A stretch of DNA of 64,000 nt, from assembly GCA_947359465.1 (NCBI GenBank), contig OX375880.1, forward strand, positions 13,276,120 through 13,340,119. Reading direction: 5' to 3'. This document shows, in pieces, positions 21,301 through 33,300 of this stretch. Source of the stretch: Metellina segmentata. Its lineage: Eukaryota > Arthropoda > Arachnida > Araneae > Tetragnathidae. Within the stretch, counting starts at the first letter, position 1; every line of letters starts with the position of its first letter. A model generated the notes under the pieces. It did not search any database. It was not told the DNA's origin and was given only the letters and a program-made list of their open reading frames with translations. Position numbers and translations under genes: made by a program.

Positions 21301-24300
21301 GGAGACCGCGAGCACCGCCTTTTGCTCTGTGATGCCTGCGACCTGGCCTACCACTGTGATTGTCTGGACCCTCCACTCTTCCACGTCCCCATCCAAGAAT
21401 GGTTCTGTCCTCCTTGCTCGGGCGTGATGCAGAATGCTCCCACTGGTATTGGTTCGCCTACATTTTCTCTTCGAGTAGTATAAAAGATACTTTATGATCA
21501 AAATAAATTCGTTCCGGGGTTATGAAATAATCATAAAAATCCTATTTATTTTATTTAAATCTAATTTTTGGGGTTATAAATTGGGATTTGTGTGGTTTTA
21601 ATTGATCCCTTGCCCTTTCAAATTAAAACTTGTTGGACATGAGACATGCAGATCACAGTGCAGTTTCCGGACAGTTTTAATTTATATTAAATATTCATAT
21701 TTATGGTGAATGATATTAAGAATGACATTAATGCACTATGGAATATAACAGGGTAAGTTTTTGAAAGATTGAAACACGATAGGGAAATTAGCAAAGTTGA
21801 TTTCAAGGTAGAGTAAATGGAACAGTACAACAAATGCCATGCATAAGCAATGTTTACCCATCTGGTTCTCTAGCTGCTTAAAGAAGTTTGATTTTCACCC
21901 ATAACCAGTGGCATGAAATTTTTAACCTAGATATAAAGGTTGTAATCAAAACCACCACTGATGCCATTTTATAAATTTTAGTATAAAATTTAATCATAAA
22001 CGAATTGAATTTCCAAATTTTTTGCATTATGTATTTATCATGTAACAAATGTATAAAATTTCTTTAGTTATTTTTATGTTAAGTAATTGGTTGAAGACTT
22101 GTTTTTAAGAATTTGTCACCACTGGAAAATGAAGTAAACGGAATTTGCAACAAAGTTCCTATTTTGAAAAAATTCCTACTTCTCTCATTAATTTAGCTTG
22201 CAAAAAGTACTTATTTGTGAAAAGTTTAGTAAATGGTAAAAATGAGGCAAGACATAAAAAAATATATAAATTGAAATCAATATGCTTATTTCCTATTTTT
22301 CCCACAAAAAGGGTTCATACAAGAAAATTAAGCTTGAATAGAATAGAATGTGTAAAATAAAAGTGATGACGTTATCTCAGAGCATGCCAAATGACGAGGT
22401 GTTGTCCTCTGCTCATTCCCTTGGAGATTGATCCCAGACTGCCTGTAATGTTGATCCAGTACATTAATGCAACTATAGTCTGTTTCACCCTAACTTGGCA
22501 GTAGAGTAAAGGCTACGTTGACTGCATCACAGCCGTTGTCGTAGAAACTAGGCGAACACGTAGAAATTCTATACGTTTCACAGATCTTTAATTTCTAATG
22601 GCTCTTGCATTACATTTGTTAATTAAACAAAAAGCTACTCTATGTTAATACAAATATGTTTTGATTTTTCTAAATGAGTATTATTTTTAGTTATTTAAAA
22701 ATATATATATTTAAATTTTTTTTACAATAAATGTTATTTAAAAAAAAAGTATATTTAAAGATGTGATGAACCATAAAATTCATTTTTTAAATTTACTTAC
22801 CTGAAAGCTAAACACCTTGATTAATACTTCTTTTTTCAATTTTAATAATTTTAGTAAAAGAAATTACTTTTATTGTGAACATCTTCTTACATCGTAGCCA
22901 GGATTGGGTTCTTTCGTAGCGTATACTTCTTAATAACACATACTATTTTTAGATGAATTACACCTTTATTTAAACAACGACACACACAAAATCTATGTAC
23001 AACAAGTGATAGGAACAATTATTTACACATCCTACGTTTCTACCGAATAGACGACACTTTCGTTCTTTTGTATCGACCATCGTATCTATTCTGCGTCTCA
23101 GGGAAGCGTTGCGCGCCAGTTCGGCTTAAAGTGTGCATGTGCGGATCATGACACCTTCCCCCTAAAAGATTTGATTGCGCCTTTCATAGATCTGTCAAAT
23201 CCACATTTCAACACTTCTAAACTTAAAAACATCTAACAATCACAAAATAATCTAGCACAAAAATTATATCCTAAATTAAAAATGGTCTTCAAAGTAAAAA
23301 TATTTCAACATAAATTCAAATTAAGATTGGTTAGCTAGAGAAACATAGACATCATTACACATTTACTTTAGAACAATAATGATAAAGACAGCTCTTACTC
23401 ATCTGTTCCAACCTACATACTAAATATTTTACGAGAAGTAGCATTTATATTTTCCTCTAGAAATAAACAAATCTAAAAATATAAATTTCAGCAAAAGGAA
23501 GTAAAAGAATATATAGATACGTACATTCACTAAGCAAAAAAAAATATCATGGTAACGTTCAAGATTATTAGCAAGTAAACATCATATAAATCAACTTTTA
23601 AAATATTAATCAATAGTAATTATTTCTGTATACATGAAAAAAAATTCACACTAATCGTTTAAGTTAAAAAGTACAATGTAAGGAATTAAACATAGTATGC
23701 ATTTCAAAAATGTAGATACATGTTGATCATATATCGTCATATAAAATCTTGAAGTTCAGAATTACAGCATTTAAAGAAAATTCAAACTAAACAGTCATAA
23801 TGTTCGTGATAGTTCAAAAGTTATGGTTCTTGGTCATGTGTCCAATGGGAGGCAGTTAACCTGGACAGTGAGTCTGCATTAATATCAGGGTTCCCACGGT
23901 CCTTGAAAAGTCCTTGAAAGTCCTTGAATTTTGTTTTCCTAACTAGGGGCCCTTGAAAGTCCTTGAAAATTACGAAACTTGGTAAAAAGTCCTTGAAAGT
24001 ACTTGATTTTTTTTGACTAGTACATAATTGCGTTGGAATTTGTGTCCAAACTAGTTTCCTTCACGGCAGGTGCGCAGTTTGAGCGTCATTCTGAAGTGTT
24101 ACGTGTTTTGACATGGGTGATGTATACATGAACCACGTGATATGTATATATGATCACACAAGGTCATACACCATGTTCCATTGACGCGTCATCCCATCGC
24201 TTTTTTGCATACAAACATGAAAGAGTTCCGCCTCTTTGAACATTTCTTAAAATTGTCTCGGGGATTGATGAAGAAATACAAAGAAAATATTAAGGTTTTT

Positions 24301-27300
24301 GAAGGGGGTCACTATTATTAATTTTTTTTTTTTCATTTTTATATTATTGAAGAAATTATACAATTGACGTCGTACGTTCAAGAATGAAAACTTAACAGTT
24401 TAGGATACTGAATTATCCGTTTTCGTAAAACGAAGAAGTTTCTTCAAGCACATTCGGGCTTTGCATGAAATTCGGACTATCTGAGGTATCAATCTGGTGT
24501 AAAATTTTCCGCGGACTTCAAATCTGTTAAAATGTTTGCTCTATTTTTAACGATCGCGAAGACAGAAAACCTCTAATAGACATTTTTTGTGTTCGTAATG
24601 AATATCTTCGTCAAATGTGGCCGAATTCGTATTGCGAAAATATAAAAGTTACAATTGAAAAAATTGTTTATTTACAGAAAAGCACATTTAAGGTATCCTT
24701 GTAAAATTTTCTACAGATTTTAAATCCGTTGAAATTTTTACTATCTTTAACGATTGTGAAGATAGAAACTTGGACCAGTGAACAAAAAAGCCGTAACAAC
24801 ACAGTCGAAACTTTGGATTTGTTTTGTTTCTCAAACAAAATAAACCACGACAGCCATCTGCTGTAGTGGCCGTGGACGAGAGCAAAATGAAAACGGAGAT
24901 TGTGTCGTGCTCGTGTGTCGATCGAACCATGTGCAAGCTCCCATACTCTTCTTCGTGCCACCAAAGAAATTATCGTACGATATTTTACCGCACGACCGAA
25001 AGTGATATGTGTGCAAATAGCCTAATAGTTGCATTGAGACGAGAAGCCCACTTTTCAAAAAACTTCACAGGATTGATAAAATAAAATCCAAATTATAACC
25101 AAAATTGATGACAACCTTTCCTCTTTTCTTTGACTGTCAGTAGTTTTAAAAAAAAGTAAAAAATTTTTTTTTTTTTAATATTAATTTTTTTTTTAATTGA
25201 CAATTTTTGCACGTGCTTTGTTTTAGATCGCTATAAAAAATTTTAGGTCCTTGAAAAAAATATTTTTGGTTTTGAAAAGTCCTTAAAAGTCCTTGAATTT
25301 TTTTTGGACAAAGGCGTGGGAACCATGAATATGGTCTTTTCCTTTTCGATACTTGATTACCGCATGGAAACGCTGTAACGCTAGAGACCAACGTTGTAAA
25401 CGTGAACTTTGGGACGAACATTCGGTTAGAAATTTAAGGGGGTTGTGGTCACTAATGATGATGATTTCCGAACCGAAAATTTAAGTCTCGAATTTCTTTA
25501 AAGCAAAGATGACGGCATAAGCTTCTTTCTCGATGACCGCATATTTCTCCTGCGCATCAGTCAGTTTCTTGCTAGCAAAGGCTATCGGGTGTTCTTTGCC
25601 TTTTCCATCTCTCTGGGATAAACAAGCTCCCACAGCGTATGAAGATGCGTCGGCGTAAATGATGAACGGCAGATTGAAATTTGGTGAGTAGCACTTTGGG
25701 GCACTGCAAATCGCACGTTTCAGCTGAGCAAAGGCTTCATCTTGTGTTTTTAGCCAGGTGATTTCATTCGGAGCTCTTCTTTTCGTTAACGTCGTTAAAG
25801 GTTTGGCTATTTCAGAAAAATTGGGTACGTAAGATCGGTAGTAAGACAGCAGTCCCAAAATACTTCGGACGTCCTTCTTGGTACGGGGAACTATCAAATT
25901 CTGTATGGCTTGTACTTTGCCTGGGTCAGGTTCATGTGATCCAGAACCGACTATGTGTCCTAGAAACTTGATCTTATGCTTGGCAAAGTCGCACTTTCTG
26001 AAATTAACGGTGAACCCAGCTCCTTCTAGGGTACTCAAGACTTCATCAAAATGTTTCAGGTGTGTATCCCAGTCATCGGAAAATACAGTCACATCGTCAA
26101 TGTAAGACTCGGCATAGTCTTTGTGTTTGGAGAGAAGCTTATTCATAGTTCCCTGAAAAGTTGCAGCAGCGTTTCTTAATCCAAAGGGTAGCACAACGAA
26201 AGCATATTGTCCTCGATGTGTCACAAATGAAGTTAAATGTTGACACTCAGGATTTAGTCGTATTTGCCAATATCCCTTAAGTAGATCGATCAAAGTAATG
26301 TATTTGGAGTTTGACACCTGGTAGATCAAATCGGTAGCATTCTTCATCGGAAATGCATCAATTTCAGTTTGTGAGTTGAGGTAACGGTAGTCTATGCATA
26401 ATCTCACAGTTCCGTCTTTCTTCGACACACAAACCACTGGGTGAGCATATTCGCTTTCTGATTCAACGATTAGTCCTAGATGTAGTAATTCGTCTATTTG
26501 TCGGTCAACTTCTTTCTTTAGGACTTCTGGGATTCGGAATGGCTTCTGCTTCTTCGGTACGTTTTCAGGTATGAGTTTAATGTTGTGTTCACCGACATTA
26601 GCGATTTTCGGAATACCGGATCTGAGATTGGAATGTTTCCTTAAAATCTTCATAAATTCCGTTCTCTTGCGTGGTTCAAGGTGTGTAAGATCCAGTTCTT
26701 CATCAGGATAGTGTTCTTCTACTTTCAATGGAATGATCCTTGGAACGTTTTCAACATCACCAAAATCAATGTCCACATCATATATCACTCCGACATTGTT
26801 GGTAGCAGTCCTGAATTCTCGTATTTTGTTCGTGTGAACATGTTTCAAACTGTTATTAGGCATTTGTACTATGTAACTATAAGCAGTATGCTTTTTGATG
26901 ATCGTTGCGGGTCCAGTCCATCTGGCATAGACTTTGTTTTCACTATCTGGTATCAGGACTATAACTCTGTCACCTTCCTTAAATTCTTTATGATGAGTCT
27001 TCCGGTTATGGTAGAATGCATAAGCTCGTTGCTTGCCAACAGCTGTGAGTCCTGCGTATTCAGTAGCTTTTTCCAACTTTATCTTCAAGTCATTCAGATA
27101 GTCTGTTACTGAGCGTAGTTGTCCTAAAGGGATAGGGGTTTCATCAGTCCATGTCGTTTTCAATATGGACAAAGGGCCATTAGGACGTGGACCATAGAGC
27201 ATCTGGAACGGGCTGACACCAGTCGTAGTATTGGGAACTTCTCGGTACGCCCATAGTAGATAGGGTAGATGCTTCTCCCAGTCTTGAGAAAACTCTCTGA

Positions 27301-30300
27301 TGGTATGGTGTATCATTCCCTTTAAAACAGCGTTAAATCTTTCCACAAGGTCATTCAAGCTTGGATGGTAAGGGGTAGAAAATTTTGGTGAAGATCCAAT
27401 CCTCTTCATAACTTCTTGGGTCAAAGATGCTGTAAAATTAGTCCATTGGTCTGATGCAACGATTTGAGGAATTCCCGTACGAGTAAAGTTCTGCAACAAC
27501 GCTTCACATGTTGATTTGGAACTCAGTGTCTTTAACGGTACTGCTTCGGGCCACCTCGTGCATTGATCAACGGCACAGAGTACGTATTTGTAACCTCGGC
27601 AGCTTGGTTCCACGGGTCCAATTAAGTCAACATTGATTATCTGGAATGGTTCGTCTGGACGAGTTACTGGCGTAATAGGAACTTCATCAAAGGGACGCTT
27701 CTTAGCTTGAAGTTGACAGGAAGTGCAAATGTTGCAATAATCATTGACATCTTTCTTGATCCCAGGCCAATAAAAGGAGTATTTTAACCGTTCAGCCGTC
27801 TTCTTGGTTCGAAGGTGAGCTCCCCCATAAGCTTGAATGAGCTAACTCCAAAAGTTGTTTTCTTTCGTTGGGAACAACTAATTGGTGAACACCTTCTCCT
27901 AGAATTTTATCTTTATGATATAAAAATTTGTCGATAACAAGGAATCTATTACTTCCGTTCTCAGCATCTTGCCAACATGATCGTAAAGATGGATCGTTTA
28001 ATTGTTGCTTTCGGAACATTTCTGAATCCGAAACAGAGTTATTTCGTTTGATATCATCTATAGAATTATCCTTAGACAATAATGCACAACATTCAATTGT
28101 TTTCTTAACCGTTTCCTCGCATTTCTTAACACTACTTTCATTATCATGGTCAAATATTTCACAATTTCACAATTCATTTTTTCATTCAAATTTTCACAAT
28201 TTCATAAAAAGGCATTTCATTAAGACTATCATTAATAGCATTTAAATTATTGCATTCAAAATTCAAACCTTGCTTATCTCCATTTAACTCTTTATAAGCA
28301 CTCAATGACAAAAGGACATCATTGCATAATTTATCAACCATGGCACATGTAATGTTAATAGGGGACTTAAATTTACCATCTTCAGAATACTTTGACAAAG
28401 GTAAATTGATGAGAGGGGCTTTTAAACTTTGTCCAAAAGCTGACGTGAGAATTGGGCACGATATCAGTCTTAACAACAGTTAATTGTGCACCCGTATCTG
28501 TGACAGCATTAATTAAATTACCCTCACAAGTAAGCTTAACAATCGACAAGTCATCGCATAATTTGTTTCGGTTTTTCTTTTCTTTGTATACGTTCGAAAA
28601 ACATTTGGAAGAAATCTTTGCGGTTAAGGCGTTAGATTCATTTTGATTTTCGACTTTATTAAACCTCTCCGTGTCTTCATGCAAAAGCTCATTGTGAAAT
28701 TTTGAATTACATTTGGTGCAGCGTAATCTCGAAGTACAGTTTCTGGTAAAGCAATTCTTTTCAAAACAAAGAAAGCAGCGATTCGTATCTTTTAAACTAT
28801 TTTTTTTTCTTCGGGAGTCATCAAACATTTTTCCTTAGCATGAGTTTCGCTTCCACAAAATAAACAAAAACATTTGACGGTTGCAATTTTGTTGATTTTA
28901 TGCGTTCGTTCCATTTGGCGCCAACCTTGAAAGGACTGTGTGGAAGGAAATGGTTTATTTTTTTCATCGTGAGTATTGAAATGCTTGTTCGGCGAATTAT
29001 AAGAGTTGTTATGGTAGTTCTTATCATACGAAAAATTTTGTACCATTTCTCTGCTTTGCAGTTCTAATTTCAGAAAACACATTAATTCGTCAACATTAAA
29101 ATCTTCGCTGTTTGCTTTTTGTCGTGCAAAATCAAGTGCTAAATCACGGGGGATATTTTTTAGTAATAGCGGGTGAAATAAATTTCCGTATGATTCCGTT
29201 TTAATGCCTAATGAATTCAGTGACCTGATTTGTACATTACAAGTATCATATAATTTTCTCAATGAATAAATGTCACTCGAACTTCGGACGGGTTGTAAAT
29301 TTAACAGTTTATGCATATACAAGCTAATGAGAATGTCTTTTCGACCAAATCGTTCTTTGAGAATTTGAATTGCTTCGTCGTAATTCTCGGGGGATAATGA
29401 AATTCCTTCAACGGTTTTTAAAGCTGCGCCGCTCAATAGACTTAGCAAATAATTAAACTTATCAATTTTGGATAGTTCGTTATTTTGATTTATGGCAGTA
29501 TCGAAAGAATTAAAGAATGTTTGCCATTCTTGAGGATTCCCGTAAAATTTATCAATCGTAATTTTTGGTAGCTTAACGTTAACAACTTCAGAACCAATAG
29601 ACATATTACTAGCATCATTAGAAGAACCATCAGAAACAGTATTGTTTGCATTTCGACTTTCTTTTAATAATTTGAAACCTCTGTAATTCCATTTTGCAAT
29701 TTTTTCTTCATAATCGAGCGTACTTTCGATTTCAGTTTCAATGTCTTTAACATCAGTTAAATCTTTAACTTTTATATCTAAAGCTTTCAATGCAACTGAT
29801 TTTACTTTGAGAATTTCTAATTGTTCTTCTAGATTTTCAGATTCTAGTTCTAGTTCTTCTAGATTACTAGAACCAATTAACGATTCAATTGAGCTAGTGA
29901 CTTTCGTTATGGCTGAACGTACAACTTTTCTTTCTTTCCTTAGTTTCGGTAGTTCTGTTTCAGCCATTTCTGTTAAGAGTCTTAACTTCTTCTTAGACAG
30001 AATAAAATGTGTAAAATTCCTCCTACCTTTTCTGTTGAATCGTCGGACGTAACGTGTAATCCAATAAAATAGCCCGCTTTTCTGACACCACTGTGAACAT
30101 CTTCTTACATCGTAGCCAGGATTGGGTTCTTTCGTAGCGTATACTTCTTAATAACACATACTATTTTTAGATGAATTACACCTTTATTTAAACGACGACA
30201 CACACACACAAAATCTATGTACAACAAGTGATAGGAACAATTATTTACACATCCTACGTTTCTACCGAATAGACGACACTTTCGTTCTTTTGTATCGACC

Positions 30301-33300
30301 ATCGTATCTATTCTGCATCTCAGGGAAGCGTTGCGCGCCAGTTCGGCTTAAAGTGCGCATGCGCGGATCATGACATCTATTTAATTACTTCTTTGGTCTT
30401 ACATTTGGTTGGACACGGTAGGGGAGAGTGCGTTGTCTGCTAAAATATGTGTTTTTCTTAACAGCAAAATATAGTCTCCAAATTAAATCAAATTTATTCT
30501 GACATTAAAGAAAATAAATAACAAATAAAAATACATATAACATAGAGGATATAAAATACATTCACAGTAAATAAATATAATATAAAAAATACAAATATAG
30601 TGAATACACATATAATAATAAAAAAATGAGACCATTTTAAAAATTAGAGTTAAAAAAAATAAACCTTATATGTGTGAAACATATTCTGAAACTGGCGGAA
30701 CGGTGTCGGGTTGATTAGTAGTAAATTGTTAATTTTTTGAATAATTTAATATAGTTTACAAGAAAGTGTACAGAAGAAACCAATCTCTTTCATGAATAGT
30801 AGTTACAATGAGAAAACTATATTTACGCTTTACTTATTCATCACATGCATTTATACATCATCAATATATGTAAAACATAACAAATCTATTTACATTATAA
30901 TATACTTATTCATCACATGCATTTACACATCATCATTACTTAACATTTCCGAATCGCTATCAGACTCACTATTAAAAGAAATTACCAAGTTCTTACTTTC
31001 CCAAATATCATCCACAAGTCCATCTACTTCCCACATGTCTTTCTCTTTTTCAGTAACCTGGTTTATGCAGTTTTTCCAATTTTGTACAGAGACCTTTTCA
31101 ATCCCTTGGATGACTAGATCCTTCACATCGTTCAGTTTAAAAGTCTTGTTTTCCCTGGCAACATGTCCTTTTACTTGACTCCATATCATTTCAATGGGAT
31201 TAAGCTCACAGTGATAAGGGGGAAGTCTCAAAACATTATGTCCAAATATTTCGGCAATTTCTTCAACTCTGTATTTATCAACCATATGTTTGATTTCGCT
31301 AACTTTTTTCAACAGTTCAATCTTGATCATGTCCTGGTTCCACGTAATGTTTTTCAACGATAGCCATTCTTGAATTGCACTTTTTTTCCAAGATGTCGTC
31401 GGAATTTTTTCTTTCTTCACCGAGTGATAGGGGGCATTGTCCATCACTACAAAGCTGTTTCGTTTCAATTTAGGCATGATATCTTCAAACCACTTCTCAA
31501 AATGGTTACCATCCATTTCTTCGTGGTAGTCACCAGATTTTTTTCCTACAAAAATGTCAGCCACATCAGGTACAAATCCTTCATCACTTCCGATATGGGT
31601 AATGATGAGTCTTCTTCCTTTTCATTTTGGCGCAGCCAAGCCTGTTGTCAAACTTGAAGAGGAAGCTTCATTGGTGCTTTTGATGTTTTTGTCTAGGCCA
31701 TACTCGCCTTTGTGAGTGTCCTTCATTCACCCATGTTTCATCCAAATAATAGATTGAGGCATTTTCATTCTTCAGTTCTCTAATTTTTCGTAAATAATTT
31801 CTTCGCCATAAAATTATGTTGTGTCTTTCTAAAAGCATAGCCTGCCTTTTTCGCTTTTCAAAGGAAAATCCCAAATCTTTCAATATCCTGTACAGTGTAC
31901 TTCGGCTAATGTCTGTCAAAAAAATATCATTATCATTGTTAATTTCATTTAGAACTTTGTCCAATGTAGAAATTTCATTTCGACGAAAAAAATCATGAAT
32001 TTTTCGTCGGATGCACGATAAAGTAAAGTTGTTATATTTCATCATTCTTGTTCTTTTTCCAATGGCATAAGGTCGTTTTTTTCCTGGAGTACTCAAAGGA
32101 CTTGACGTCTTCTTTTCTTTTTTCAAACGAAAAACAGTTGTTTTGGAAACACCAGTTAGTTGAGACACCTTTCCGACGATTTGGTTAATGGAATCACTAT
32201 GGTTTTCTTCTCGAAGTCTAGAATAAACATTCAATATGTTCCTGCGAGCTCCACTACCAATTGATTTTCCTTGCTTTGATGGCGTATACAGCTTGGATGG
32301 TGACGTTCCTTTTTCAGCCATGTTCAGAGTATCAAACACACTCCAATAAAATAGCACAAGAGAGATATGAACGTAAATACACACGCTAGCAAAGACGCAG
32401 AGCTAAATGGCGCAGACTTAGCGGGAAAGCATATTTAGCTCGCCAGAAATGTTACCATGGAAACCGGTTTCAACCGAACTAGAATTCCGTTTAGGATATA
32501 TTCATTCGCTTCGGTCAAAAAAATAAATGCTTTTTACTAATAAATAACCGATTATAAAGGTTAAAAAATCACTCCTTCATTGTAGGACAATTTTTACACG
32601 TTTATATGCATTTTCTTTATTTTAAATTCAAAATCAAGTTGGAACTATTTTTCATGCGGATGAACATCATTTCTGCCTTTCCCAATGCTGACAAGTTAAG
32701 GTGAAACAGAGTATACCTAACTTCGTTCCAGTTGATCGTTAGTAGAAATCTTGATTTGCAAACATGGATTGTCCTTAATAGGTGTAGTGGTAGCTCATTT
32801 ATATTTGATATTGTGTTGCTGACTATACTTTCTGAACTACTACACAAAAGATGCACAGTTCAAATTTTACAAACGGTTGTTAAGCTAAGTGAGAAAATAC
32901 TGGATTTGCAAAGGTGACAAAATGTTAATGTTTGATTATTTAAATTAAAGCTTTTAGAAAGTAGTGTAGCCAAAGTAGGTTATCAGGTAGTTGTAAATCT
33001 TAAAACAAGCTTCAGAATAATAAATATATTTTTATTGAAAATATTTCCATTCGATATTGATTGATGATTTTACATAAACTATGTCTAAAGCTATTTTATA
33101 TTTATTGAGATTGATGTAATATTTTTAAAATTTAGCTGGACCTAGTGGTTACCAGTCAAGAAGAATAATTCCTCGAACCACAGCCAGTGAAGCAGTTCGT
33201 ACTAGAGTACAGAGACTAAGAGACAATATTACCTCTTCAAAAGTGCCGGTAAAACAGATTATTTCTTTTATTGATACTCGTACTCTTATGAATTTATTGT

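Larger units (their letters stand above)
22874..30375 (-). mobile_element. LTR retrotransposon with integrase upstream of reverse transcriptase (Gmr1-like order)
   Basis: Direct repeats at 22874-23153 (280 bp) and 30092-30375 (284 bp) begin TG and end CA and differ by four substitutions and one 4-bp indel, so the insertion is recent. The flanks TTTAT and TCTAT fit a 5-bp target duplication with one change. On the minus strand the order is gag (DUF1759-like), zinc knuckles, protease, integrase, reverse transcriptase, RNase H. The polypurine stretch AGGGGGAAGG abuts the 3' LTR. Pol is broken by several frameshifts, a stop and a MITE, so this copy cannot move by itself. Confidence 0.88.
22478..32711 (-). 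mobile_element. Second Sailor copy, reversed, split by an LTR retrotransposon
   Basis: Left end GTCTGTTTCACCCTAACTTG at 22478 and right end ACAAGTTAAGGTGAAACAGAG at 32711 correspond to the element at 6034-8822, both flanked by TA. Removing the insert at 22874-30375 leaves about 2732 bp that follows copy 1 closely. The left end carries a few substitutions. It lies antisense in PHRF1 intron 4. Confidence 0.9.

Noticed and set aside
26681..27112. 143-residue plus-strand open frame in the LTR element
   Set aside because: Antisense to the integrase frame; no motif.
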